From positions 124,001 to 188,000 of the forward strand of contig JAKOGI010001325.1 in NCBI GenBank assembly GCA_029747015.1: a stretch of DNA of 64,000 bases. Direction: 5' to 3'. A program made the translations under genes and the position numbers. Positions 37,325-48,323 of the stretch are shown piece after piece (the first letter of the stretch is position 1; the number at the start of each line of letters is the position of its first letter). The DNA is from Carnegiea gigantea. Lineage: Eukaryota; Streptophyta; Magnoliopsida; Caryophyllales; Cactaceae. The notes under the pieces were generated by a model that was not told where the DNA came from, did not search any database, and saw only the letters and a program-made list of their open reading frames with translations.

Positions 37325-38955
37325 ATGGCTCCTAAGAACGCCATTATTCAATCTTTGAAGAAGGAGACTATTGGATTTGCATCCAAAGGATCCACAAAGG
37401 CTAGTATTGCATATGATAATCGAAGCACCAGGGTGACGGCTAGAATCATGACCAGAGTTGCTGTCTCCATCACCTTAAAGCAACAACTCGTGACTCCAAC
37501 TTTACAGCCATGCAAAACTCAAAAATTGAGCTCCAACTTGCCTACTAATAAAGTCAATCAAACTGTTTGTCTCCCTAAGTTGAAGCTAAAACCTTTTGCT
37601 ATCTTCAATATGAGGAAGACTTTACCTTGTGGACTGGAAGAATTTCAAACCGACATCAATCCTGTCTTCCAAGCTATCAGTGAGGAGGATGATGACTGTA
37701 GCAGCAGTAATTCTTCACCAACATCTTCAAAGGATTCAGTTTTCTCACAAGTTGAAGTCGAATACTCTCATGCCAGTCATGATGACAGAGACTATCAACT
37801 TGGAGGAACAACTGGCAGACATGAAGGCCACACTCGATAAGCTCTCGAAGGAAAATGAAAAAAAAAAATGCTCAAATCAAGCGTCAAAGCAAACAACTTG
37901 CTGATTTGACAAAGAAGTTGGGGAAGCAGACATTTGAAGCTTTCAACAAATGCTCAAGCAATGAAGATTCTAGCAAAGAGTCTAATCAAGCGAGGAGTCT
38001 AACGTTGAATGCAAACCAACTTAAGCTTAATGTCAGTTGTGACAAATTCCAAATTTGATAGCTAAAGCAGTCAAGGCTCAGTTGGGAGGGTCTCACAAGA
38101 GTCACGTATATAAAGCCTTATACAAAGAGGATCGATACACTTCATATGTATCATGGCTATCAACCTCTCAAATTCAACCAATTTCATGGCAAGGGTAATC
38201 CCAAGTAGCATATCGCCCACTTCATCGAAACCTGCAGTAACGCTGGCACTGAAGGTGATCAATTGGTGAAACAGTTCGCGTAATCCCTTAATGGAATTGC
38301 ATTTGAGTGGTATACAGACATTGCCTCTGAGTCCATTGATAGCTAGGGGCAAATGGAAAGTGAGTTCTTGAATCGCTTCTATAGCACGTGCCATACAGTT
38401 AGCATAACAGAGTTGACTAACACAAGGCAATAGAACAACGAGCTAGTCATCGATTACATTAATCGTTGGCGTGCTCTCTCTCTGAAGTGTAAAGACCATT
38501 TATTTGAGTCTTCGGCTGTTGAGATGTGTGCCTAAGGGATAGATTGGGATATACTTTGTGCCTTGCAAATAAACAATTACAAAACATTCCAAGAATTTGC
38601 AACACGAGCTCATGATATGGAGCTGACAGTTGCCTGCTATAAAAGACGACTCAATGATGATGAATCAATGGCATAGTCAAGAAATGAAGGCTCCATGCTT
38701 AGAGACTCTGAAGAGAAAGAATGTACTTATTCTGAGTCTGATGCACTAAAAATGCTTGACAGACTTCTTATACAACTCCCAGAGTCAAGTCGTCCTGAAG
38801 AAATTACAAGAACTAATCATCCCAAATATTGCAAGTATCACAGGATCATAAGTCATCCTATGGAGAAGTGCAAAACATTTAGGGGATAAGTCCTACAACT
38901 TATAAAAGAAGGAAAGATCATATTAGGCGAAGACGACACTGAAAAATCTAATTGA
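37325..38955 (+). pseudogene. gag of the Tat-type element, broken
   Basis: It opens at ATG 37325 (MAPKNAIIQSLKKETIGFAS) and stays open to 37840, with an acidic/Ser stretch (EEDDDCSSSNSS). A frame change near the A-run at 37858 leads into a coiled-coil-like Lys/Gln segment (37855-38058). The retrotransposon gag core follows (38050-38640): 'HIAHFIETCSNAGTEGDQL', 'FEWYTDIASESIDS', 'FLNRFYSTCHTVSITELTNT', 'VIDYINRWRALSLKCKDHL' and 'FATRAHDMELTVA'. A zinc-binding CKYHRIISHPMEKC is at about 38826-38870. Several stops replace Gln or Trp codons. No protease, RT or integrase follows. Confidence 0.85.
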
Positions 38956-39019
38956 TCGTCCATTAAGATCATATTGAAAAGTGCTTTGGAAGAGACCAAC
39001 CTAAATTGGCATTTAGGGG

Positions 39020-40660
39020 GCAGACTTCCAAGTCAACCTCTGTAGACTCCTAAGTCACCAAAGAACTTACAGACTTTCAAGTCACTCCTTGTAGAGACAC
39101 GAAGACTCTCAAGTCACTTATGTTAGACTTTCAAGTCATCCAAACTCTAAGACTTCTAAGTCAACCTCTACAAACACCTACGTCATCGAACTCTCTGACT
39201 CTGAAGTCAACCATGCGGGACTTTGAAGTTAACCCTGCATTCCAAGTCATCAAACCTCGAAGACTCCCAAGTCATAAAACTCTCGGACTTCCAAGTTAAT
39301 ACTAGCTGACTTCTAAGTCAATACTAGCAGACTCCCAAGTCACCAAACTCTAAGACTTCTAAGTCAGCCCTTATAGGCTTCTGAGCTAATAAACTCTAAG
39401 ACATCCAAGTCAAACATTAAAGACTCCTAAGTCATCAAATTTCGTAGACTCCTAAATCGCCAAACTCTCACAGACTACCAAGTCGGCAAACTCTCGCAGA
39501 CTACCAAGTCGTCAAGGTTTCATACTCGTAAGTCAGTAAAGTAAGTGACTATCAAGTCATTCACATTCAAGACTCCTAAGTCATCAAATTTCGTAAACTC
39601 CCAAGTTGTCACATTTGAAGATTTTCAAGTCACTTATATTAGACTTTCAAGTCAACAAACTCCAATTCAATGTAACTGTATGCTTGCTGAAGACTCTCAA
39701 GTCAATCCTAAAGACTGCCAAGTTACAAAAAACTTTGACTCTCAAGTCACCCTTGAGACTTACAAGTCCAAACTTCTAGACTCTCAAGTTAGCACAGACT
39801 ATCAAGTCATCTGCAGGATGCTCAAGCCATCAAAATTAAAGACTTCCAAGTCACCTAAAGATTATCAAGTCAACAAAATTACAAACTTTGAAGTGAGCTC
39901 AACCACTCTCAAGTAATCAACATGATAGACTCTCAAGTCATCAACAATATAAGCTCTCAAATAAAGCTTAAAAAGATTCTTAAGTCATCTAAGTTATAGA
40001 CTCACAAGTCAAACAGAGTTGCTAACTTTCAAGTTATCAAAGACTTTCAAGTCAACCTTACATACCCTCAAATCATTGATGTAATGGACTCTTAAGTCTT
40101 CAAAGTCAAAGACACCAAAGAAATAGACTACCAAGTCGATAAAATACAAGACTTCTAAGTCATCAATTCGCAAAGACTTCCAAGGCATAAAACTCTCTGA
40201 CTTCCAAGTTAATCTTAGCAGACTCCCAAGTCACAAATCCCGTAGACTTCCAAGTCGATTTTTTTTTAAGACTTCGAAATTGTTTCTTCAAGACTCCTAA
40301 GTCGACGAAATTACTGACTCCCAAGTCACCAAGTGGATTCTCTAGTCATCAAAGTTCGAGTCTCTCAAGACATCGAAATTGAAAGACTACTAAGTCGTTA
40401 AAGCTCTAGACTCTAAAATCAAGAAAGTTCTAAACTCCAAGTTATCAAACTTAAATACTCAGAAGTCATCAAGTCCAAGATGCTCGGCCATCAAAGTAAA
40501 AACTATCAAGTCATTTTGTCAAAGGTGTTGACTCCTAAGTCACTGAGCACATTTTCAAATCATATAAACAGGCTTCAAACAGTCACCAACTTGTTACAAA
40601 CTTTAGAACACCTTCAAGTTGGGGGCAACAATAAAGTTGCATCCTCCTTCACATTAGCGA
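39020..40660 (+). repeat. Array 1: about 60 copies of a GACT-N4-AGTC motif
   Basis: A short motif, consensus GACTYYCAAGTCA, recurs roughly every 20-30 bp for 1.6 kb; by hand count about 60 recognisable copies. The core GACT-N4-AGTC is a hyphenated palindrome. Spacers are AT-rich, vary in length and are not conserved. Spacing is not a multiple of three and stops interrupt every frame, so the DSQV-like peptides it can encode are not a real protein. Confidence 0.93.
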
Positions 40661-40689
40661 TATAGGCGTCTTTTTTTAAATTGGTAGTC

Positions 40690-41420
40690 TTTTACTTCAA
40701 GTCGGGCACTAGCAATTTACAAAGTCAAGCTTTTGGTGTCTGATCGGACGTGTCATATCTTTCATGTCTGACCGAAAGAGTGGAGTCTCTGTCTATTCAA
40801 AGAAGTCAAGTTTGCACTTTCTGATTGGAGAAGTCACCTTCTCTGTATGATAGAAGAGGCTAAGTTTGCACTGTCTGATCGAATGAATCACCTTTGCTGT
40901 CTGATCGGATGAGCCAAGCCTTTGCTTTCTGATCTGGAGAGTCACCTTCGATGTCTAATAGAAGAGGCCAAGTTTGCATTGTCTAATCGGATGAGTCACC
41001 TATGTTGTCTGATTAGACAAGTCATGCCTCATTTGTCTAATCAAAAGAGCAAAGCTGTTGCTTTCTAATCGAGATAGTTGTGTTTATTGCCTGATCGGAT
41101 GAGCCAAACCTTCTCTTTTGGATCAGAAGAGTCGCCTTTACTGTCTGATGGAAGAAGTCAAGTCTCTGCTGCCTGATTGGAGGAGTCTAAATGCCTTCGC
41201 TCTCTAATCGTGGGAGTCGAGCCTTTGTTGTCTAGGAAGGAGTCAAACCTTCACTTTCTGATTAGAAGAACGTGCCTTGATTATCTGATTGGAGGGGGCA
41301 CACCTTCATTGTCTAAATGTTTTTGCTGTCTGATCAGATGAATAATGTCTTCACTATCTGACCGGAGAAGTTCTGCCTTCACTATTTGAGTGGAGAAGCC
41401 ATGTTCTCGTAAATCTAATG
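40690..41420 (+). repeat. Array 2: ~35-bp units around TCTGATCGGA
   Basis: About 20 degenerate copies of a unit like 'tgtctgatcggatgagtca' plus a 'cctttgct' segment follow array 1. Units vary by substitutions and small indels. Confidence 0.88.
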
Positions 41421-41439
41421 GAGGAAGTCACGATTGGAA

Positions 41440-42112
41440 AGAAGAAATCCAAAGTCGATACTAAAAAGATTAAGTGAGGAAGTCTCCTACGAAGAATTAA
41501 ATCTACGGGGAGAAACAATTCCTCGTCTTAAAAATCGAACTCACTATGCGATCTAATTGGTAGAGTCGTGGCTAGAAGAAATCTAAATCGACTCCAAAAA
41601 GAATAAGTGAGGGAGTCTCCTGCGAAAAGTCGAATCTACGTGAGAAATGATTCCTTGTCTTAAAAGTTGACCTCACTTCATGATCTAATTAGAGTTGACG
41701 TGGCAAGAAAGAAGAAATCAAAGTCGACACCAAAAAGATTAAGCGAGGAAGTCTCCTGCGAAGAGTCGAATCTACGGGAAGAAACGATTCCTCGTTTTAA
41801 AAGTCGACCTCACTTCGCGATCTAATTGGTGGAGTCATAGTTAGACGAAATCCAAGTCGACTCCAAAAAGATTAAGTGAGGGAGTCTCCTATGAAGAATC
41901 GAATCTACGGGGAGAAACGATTCCTTATTTTTAAAGTCGACCTCGCTTCGCAATCTAATTGAAGGAGTTGTGGCAAAGATGAATAAATTCAAGTCAACCC
42001 CAACTAGATTAAGTGAGGGAGTCTCCTATGAAGAGTTGAATCTACGGAAAAAAACGAATACTCGTCTTAAAAGTCAACCTCACTTGCGATCTAATGGGGG
42101 AGTAGTCGATTT
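41440..42112 (+). repeat. Array 3: five ~135-bp units
   Basis: The landmark 'gtctcct' occurs at about 41482, 41614, 41751, 41884 and 42021 (steps 132, 137, 133, 137). Units share 'gattaagtgagg', 'aatctacgg' and 'cacttcgcgatctaatt'-type segments. They are more alike than the units of arrays 1 and 2. Confidence 0.9.
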
Positions 42113-42940
42113 AGCAACTTCCTAAAAAAAAGGAAGCATTAGTTTAAGTTTCCCAAGGAAAGAAAAGAAAAAAAAGAAAGGAAACAAAAAAGGGGAACCT
42201 TAAAAATTGAGCATCAAATCTATTTATTTGGCTAGGGAGAAGTGTTAGTCATTTTCTGCACAACACTTTGATGAAATTATGCTCAAATTTGCCAGAATGA
42301 GCTGTGAACCTTTAAAAAAAAAAAAAAAAAAAAAGCTGGCATTTGGCGTGGCCCATAGGACAAAAAAAATCATGTGCCAAAGTAAATGTAAATGCTAAAT
42401 TGTTGTGACAGCAGAAGAACTCAACGCCATGGCCGCATAAAATGAAGCTCTATTTCATTTCTCAAAAAAAAAAAAAAAGAACAAGAGAATGCCAAGATGG
42501 AATATATCATAAGAACTCCATGCAAGATGGACAAGTGATAAGTTGATTTAATTCATGATTTTGTGAAATTTTCCATCAAGAATGCCATTCAAGGGTCTCG
42601 CCCTCAAGAATTTTGTCATTCATCAGTCCTCTCTGCATCACTAGGAAAGCAGGGTAACTGTAGTTCTAGACACAACTCAAATTTCCAATCAAGAGCTAGG
42701 TTACCAAATCCGAAATACCTAAAAAAAAAAAAAAAAAAAATCTGAAGAGGGGAAGAAAAATAGAGATGTCATTGCTGACGATAGGGCTTGAAGAAACTGG
42801 ACAAGAAAGAGAAGATTGACACCTTCAAAGGGTTTGAATACTGAACTAGAAGGGGGAAATACGGAGCATGATGAATAGGATTAGGTGATGAAAGAAGAGA
42901 CGATTAATTGATAGTAGCCTGAAAGGAAAATTTATAGCAG
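42113..42940 (+). other. A-rich interior of the gag-only element
   Basis: Contains poly(A) runs (about 42315-42334, 42464-42479, 42720-42740). No gene or clear repeat is seen; the short frame 42563-42745 has no motif. Confidence 0.4.
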
Positions 42941-43135
42941 TTGTCAGAAAAATTGTTGATAGAATTTTATCCAAATTTATTTATAAAATTCTATCCTTTT
43001 GGATTGTTGATAGAATTTTATCATTCAAATTACTAATAAAATTTATCACAAGTTGTTGATAGAATTCTATCCCTGAAATTGTTGATAGATTTTATCACAA
43101 GTTGTTGATAAAATTTTATCACAAATTTACAAGCA
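42941..43135 (+). repeat. Array 4: ttgttgatagaattttatc units
   Basis: About six or seven degenerate copies of 'ttgttgatagaattttatc' in 195 bp, some in inverted form ('gataaaatt'), so that hairpins are possible. It lies 190 bp before the 3' LTR. Confidence 0.85.
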
Positions 43136-43304
43136 AAATTATCTTCCAAAAAAAAAAAGCATGGATTATCTACCAAGTCGACGAGTTATTTGTCTCAAAA
43201 AAGGGGAGGCGGCCCACCAAAAAAAAAAGCTTCAATTTTCAGGATCTTTCAAATTTTCGAGACTCAGCCGCTTCAAACAATCAAAAATTCATCTACGCGT
43301 CTGA

Positions 43305-43320
43305 CTCTCGAGGGGACATT
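43305..43320 (+). other. Polypurine tract of the gag-only Tat-type element
   Basis: 'ctcgaggggacatt' directly precedes the TG of the 3' LTR, the normal place for plus-strand priming. Confidence 0.65.
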
Positions 43321-44145
43321 TGTAGAAAGCAAAAATTCTATGACAAATCGGATTGTCCCACGTGTAAAAAAAATGACAAATCACAAATTGTCATGTGTCA
43401 CGTTGACTTTGGTGGACCCGCTTGGTTAAAATTAAATGTGGCTGAAATTAAGCCATTTAAAAGATGTCACGTGTCATCGATGATGCAGAAATTAGTAATT
43501 ATTTGTTTTATATAAAAATAAGGAAATAATTATTGGGCCTAAGCCTAAAGCCCGGCTCTAACCCTACCTGGTAGAGCCTATAAATAGGGGTCCTCTTCCT
43601 TATTCTAGCGGGAGCTCAACATTCAGTATCCTACAGACTACAAAGCTCAGATAACAGATGACATCCATCCACCAAGCAACAAGAATCAAAGTCAGCTAGC
43701 TTAACATCTTCTGCAATCTCAAATTAAAGTCCACTTCAGATTTCTTCATCCAGTTCATCGATCGAGACCAAGCAACCTCGCCCTCGCATCGATTAATCTG
43801 GCCAACTACATTCAATACTTAGCATTGCAGAATTCAGAAGCTTAGACTGCAAGCGAGCATCCATCTATCAAGCGAGAAAGATCAAAACTTGCAAGCTTTA
43901 GAGTCAGCAATCAACCAGCTGCTGATCAAGATCAAGAACGATTTCAGAGTTCTTCAGCTGATTCAGCATCAATCGAGATCAAGCATCACGCCCTCAGAAG
44001 ACTTAAGTTACTAGGAGATCGAATCAGATGATTACTTAATTGTATTAAATTCAGAGATTGTGCCCATATACAACATCAATACAAAATTCAATTTGTTTTT
44101 GAATTTCTTATCTAATTTATTTTAGGCACGAAATTTATGTTTATA
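43321..44145 (+). repeat. 3' LTR of the gag-only Tat-type element
   Basis: It begins TGTAGAAAGC and ends TTTATA (5' LTR: TTTACA). It keeps a good TATA box TATAAATA at 43579-43586. Differences from the 5' LTR are mostly single substitutions plus one small insertion near 43518. Confidence 0.88.
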
Positions 44146-44303
44146 ATATAATATTCCACCTGCTTGTGGCTTAGAAATTGTTAAGAACGCTTAGAATGAA
44201 GCCATATCTGAAGCCATTGTATCGATGGAGTGAATAGTCTTTATAAATTCCTTGCAGGCATTTAAATGTATGTATTAAAGAATACGATCAAAAACAAGCG
44301 TTT
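44146..44303. other. Spacer between the Tat-type element and a CACTA terminus
   Basis: Non-coding, 158 bp. It may be the continuation of the CACTA element broken at 36426. Confidence 0.3.
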
Positions 44304-44678
44304 CATTCAAAAAAAATTACAAATATAGCGACGGATTAGCGATGCAAACAGAGTTTATATTTTTTTTACTCAGAAATCAACGACGGAATTTAGAATCCGT
44401 CGCTATTTCCATCGCTAATGGTGACGGATTCTAAATTATGTCGCTGAATTCCCACCCTTTTATCTCTCTCCGAAGCTCAGGCTGTCACTGTGTCCGATGC
44501 TGAGTCCATTGCTGATGGTAATGGACTTATGAAATTCAGTCACCAGGTACTTAGCGATGAGTGAAAAACGGAAAACCCGTTTCCATCACCAATTCTGTCG
44601 TTGAAATCAAAAATCTATCTCTATTCTGCCCTTTTCTATCGCTAATTCCATCGTTATATAGACTTTTTTTTGTAGTGA
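44304..44678. mobile_element. CACTA terminus with subterminal repeats
   Basis: The right end 'tttttttgtagtg' (to 44678) is the reverse complement of a CACTACAAAAAAA terminus. Repeats of 'gcgacggatt' and its inverse 'aatccgtcgc' occur through the block, as expected for CACTA subterminal DNA. A degraded left terminus may be present at 44304 (CATTCAAAAAAAA), which would make this a 375-bp MITE. Alternatively it is only the 3' end of the larger CACTA that includes 35040-36105. Confidence 0.6.
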
Positions 44679-44740
44679 TTAGAGTAGAAATAACCAAAGA
44701 ACCATATCGTTTGATTCTTGAGATGCAACATTATACGAAC

Positions 44741-44998
44741 TAGGGATGGTAATGGGTTTTAGATCTGACCTAGACCTATTGGATACATAATAATTAGAGG
44801 GTCTAAATCCAATTAATTAGGATCCGATTGGTCTTAAGTTAGTATAGTTCTAAGTAGCCCTATGCCAGGTGTTGGTCTAGGTTTGAAAAATTAACACCCT
44901 GACCTAACCCGGGACCCATTTAAGACCGGACAATATTTTTTCATTTTTCAAAATGTGAGAGTTAATAGAATTGAGCAATTGATAAAAGCCAACATAAG
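44741..44998. mobile_element. hAT-like element fragment
   Basis: It starts TAGGGATGGTAATGGG, the terminus type of the hAT elements at 3563 and 15478, and contains 'gggacccatttaagacc'. No right end was found before the LTR element inserted at 44999, nor after 51830. Confidence 0.4.
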
Positions 44999-46197
44999 TT
45001 TTGTAATTTTTGCAAGTATACGGCTGTTCATTGTGGCACTTACGGGTGTCGTAATCGGGAATAGTTTGTGAATTTAGGCTATAGCCAACAAATCTATCGT
45101 AATATTATTGTTTCGATTAAAATAAACTAATTGAAGTCTAATTAGATCATAAGAACAACCCAAAAACAGGAGAGGATGAATAGTAATAATAGGAGTCAAA
45201 AACCGGGGACATAGCTAGAACCTGAAGATTGCACCAATAGGGAACCCGAATCAAAATTTAACCCAAATGCTTGCAATTGCGATGCCAAAGTCCGAAACCT
45301 CACTTGAATGCAATAAACCAAAGTTAATTACACTAGTTTTGTTGTTCAAACAAAACAAATCTGAAAATGTAAGAGAAGAGAGGAAGCAGAAAAAATAAAA
45401 ATTCTCAACTACTCTATATTATCCTTCCTCATCTCTTTTCCTTCAAATTGACCTTGGAACCCCCTCATATAGTCGGGGAAAAAAAAAATAGCCCTTAATC
45501 AATCATACATCATGAATCCACTTCTTGTAACTACTAGGAGGATTAATAAAAGTCTTCCATACCTAACTTTATTACAATGACGATCAAGATGAAGGGACAT
45601 GGGGGTTTTCGATTTTGGTATCAGTACAAGAAAAGGACAGAGAAAGATAATTGGTGGTAGGAAAATGAATGGGCAAACCAGTAGGCTGGATCGCAGGATC
45701 AAGCAGAGAATAGGCACAGTTTGAAAGAGGAAAGTGGGAGAAGTCGGCAAGGAAAAAAGAACAGAAGGGCTAGATTTTTTTTTCCAGCCTTTGCCGAGGC
45801 GTGGGAGTAGGCCCAAAGAGGGGGAGAAAGAAAGGGAAGCTGATATGGCTGGGAATGGGCCGTGAACAGGCCCACTGTGAAGAAGGAGAGAAGGGGGAGG
45901 CCGGCTGCGAAGAGGAGAGGCAGAAGCTGGGCCTTTGGGCTGGTCACGTGAGGCCTATCTGGGTCTTGCGTCTTGGCTGGCCTTCTTCTTTCTCTCTTTT
46001 TTTTCTCCTCTTTCTTTTTCACTTGATCCGAAAGCCTTCTTTTCCAAGTCTTTTGACACACTTCTCATTGATTTTATTCAAATCCCTATAATTCTTATAA
46101 AATAAACAAATATATATTAAAGTTATAATTTAATCATTTATTTTAAGCAAATATAGCTAATAAAAGGGTATAAAATACATCATTTTCATATTAAACA
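44999..46197 (-). repeat. 3' LTR of the gag-only Athila-like element
   Basis: 1199 bp. It is homologous throughout to 50637-51830, for example 'ggctgttcattgtggcactt', 'gattgcaccaataggga' and 'gtcacgtgaggcctatctgg'. The open frames at 45499-46091 are LTR sequence and not genes. The outer-end base TG is mutated to TT. Confidence 0.9.
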
Positions 46198-48320
46198 AAT
46201 ACCCGCACACCTAAATTTTGCTTGTCCTCGAGTAAAATGAAACTAAAAATCTTAGAAAATAAAATAAAATTCAATTTACTTTTGTAGGAATCACAGTTGC
46301 GCTTAGCATGTGTAACAAACTCTCTAAACCCTTAGATTACCCCTAGTGGACAAGTAAGGTCTCGTGAGGGTTTGTAGAAAATATACCCACAAAATTCATA
46401 AAAAGAAAAAGAAAATCAAAAAACTTTTTTTTTTATTTTTACAAAAACTTATATACACAACACTGAGGAAAAATATACACATATACCTATTAACCACATC
46501 ATTCATGTAGCCAAAGAATTAGATCACATATAAACACAATGTACCCATTAAGAAATTCTCAATCCCCATTAATAACATCTATATACAATCTTTCACCCAC
46601 TTAAGAATTATGTACAAGCGTGACTAGTAGAACCTCATTTTAAGTAAAGGTGGAACACTCTCGATCATGTGTTTAAGATTTAACAAGGTGCACTCAATTT
46701 ATCTTCCAATTATACAAACTACCATAGGCTTGCTACGATTCTCAATTCTCTATTACTAAAGTGCAAAACGTAAACTAATAATCAAGATGACTTTTCAGGG
46801 ATTTAACGAGGCAAAGGGTAAAGGGTTAGGAGAGGGACAAATGATTTGGGAAATGAGAAGCTAAAGCCATAGCTAATGAGCAACAACACTTACACCAATT
46901 ACAATAATCGCACCTCCAAAACAAAATAAGAACACACCTCATAAACATGAACCATGGGAAATGAGTATACATAATGTTATATCCAAGCCAAACACTCTTA
47001 TTCACAACTCTTCTTTTTTTTGGGGGGGATTTTTGAGATTTTTCAACTTTTTTTTCATTTTTCCTTGGAAACTTTTTTCCATTTGTCTTTTTTCCATTTT
47101 CTTGCTTTTTTTTCCTTTTCTTATTTTTTCTCATGAAACAAAATGAATGAATAACATGTATAAGAACAATACAACTCAATTTTCAAATGGTCACCGTGAT
47201 ACATCCCCTCATATACCAAAATCAACCACTAAATTCATAAAATACCTAAAAGTTACCCACTAGATAATGAAGTATTGCTGCACTAGTCTTGGCTTAGGTA
47301 TAGAAAATGTGTTCAGGTCAAGGGCTATAATGAAGGGTTCATAACCAAAAGGTCAAGGCTCAAAGGGCTAGCAAAGGGGTACAACATTCAAACATGGGTG
47401 GCAATTTGGCTATGTAGTTCACAAAAACAAGAATGTCTCCGTCTTATTATCATAATGCACATGCTAAATGTGATTTCAAAGAGAATTAAAGCAAGTTCTA
47501 GAGATGTAATTATGGAAGAAGCACACATGAAAGAAAAATATGAGACTAAAAATGATGAATTAGTCTATAAGACTCAAAATCTCACGGGTTCATCTGCCCA
47601 AGACAAGTTTGATTAGAATTAATGTCGGGGATTAGGATCGTATAAAAATAGCACATTTTAGAACTAAGTTCTATCAATGCACACTACATCTATACACAAC
47701 CTAATACTCAAGTATAAGAGAACATAGTCAAACAGAAATAGCATATATATTCCCCAAAAACAAAACAAAAATCTTTTTGGGTTTTCAAATTTTTTTCATT
47801 TTTTTTCATTTTTTCCAATTTTTTCATAAATGTCTCCACCCCCACATCTAAATCTCACAATGTCCTCATTGGGAATGAAAAGAAATATAAAAATCCAAAA
47901 TAAGAATGTATATGCAAAAGAAAACATAACTCAAAAAGAAAGAAAAATGACATGACTCTAAACTCAAAAAAAATAAAATAAAATAAAACAAAGCAACGAA
48001 TATATACAAAAGAAAACAAAATAAAAATAGAAAATAAAGAGAAACGAGTACACCAGGTCAGGTGCAGAAGAAACACCTAAGCTATAGCCTCCTGAAATCT
48101 GCTTAGATAAAGGCCCATAGAGCATCAGCCACTCTATATTAAGCAAAACATTGTCACTCAAATCAAAACCCATTAGTGCACATAGTAGCTTATCAAACTG
48201 GCAAGAACAACTCTCAATAAAATTATGACAATGAAAATTAAAGAGTTGGCACCAAAAAGAGTACATCCACCATGTCAATGTAGCATAGGTAAGGGCTCGC
48301 TTTAACTTGTCAAATTGTTG
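46198..48320 (-). other. Non-coding 3' interior of the gag-only Athila-like element
   Basis: About 2.1 kb without a supported gene, rich in T runs and A runs. The purine tract for plus-strand synthesis is at its left end (46198-46212). Confidence 0.5.
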
Positions 48321-48323
48321 AGC

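Larger units (their letters stand above)
36427..44145 (+). mobile_element. Full-length, gag-only Tat-type LTR retrotransposon with repeat-filled interior (7.7 kb)
   Basis: Two LTRs (817 and 825 bp, about 90% identical by eye over the first part), a PBS 'ttggcatgcctgatggga' at 37247-37264, a purine tract before the 3' LTR, and flanks ATATG/ATATA define complete ends. Gag remnants fill 37.3-38.95 kb. From 39.0 to 43.3 kb, where protease, RT, RNase H and integrase should be, there are instead four fields of tandem repeats and A-rich DNA. The gag type and PBS context match the Tat lineage of Ty3/gypsy, which is known for long non-coding, repeat-bearing 3' regions. The element could only have moved with proteins from another copy. 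Confidence 0.88.

Noticed and set aside
39545..39916. A 123-codon open frame with repeated DSQV/DYQV peptides
   Set aside because: It is array 1 read in one frame; repeat spacing is not a multiple of three and the frame is broken outside this stretch.
39020..40660. A CRISPR-like pattern of short repeats and variable spacers
   Set aside because: The repeat core is only ~13 bp and degenerate, spacers vary widely in length, there are no cas genes, and it sits between the LTRs of a plant retroelement.
45499..46091. Open frames of 96-120 codons on both strands
   Set aside because: They lie inside an LTR and recur, with changes, in the partner LTR at 51187-51737; no domain and no conserved frame between copies.
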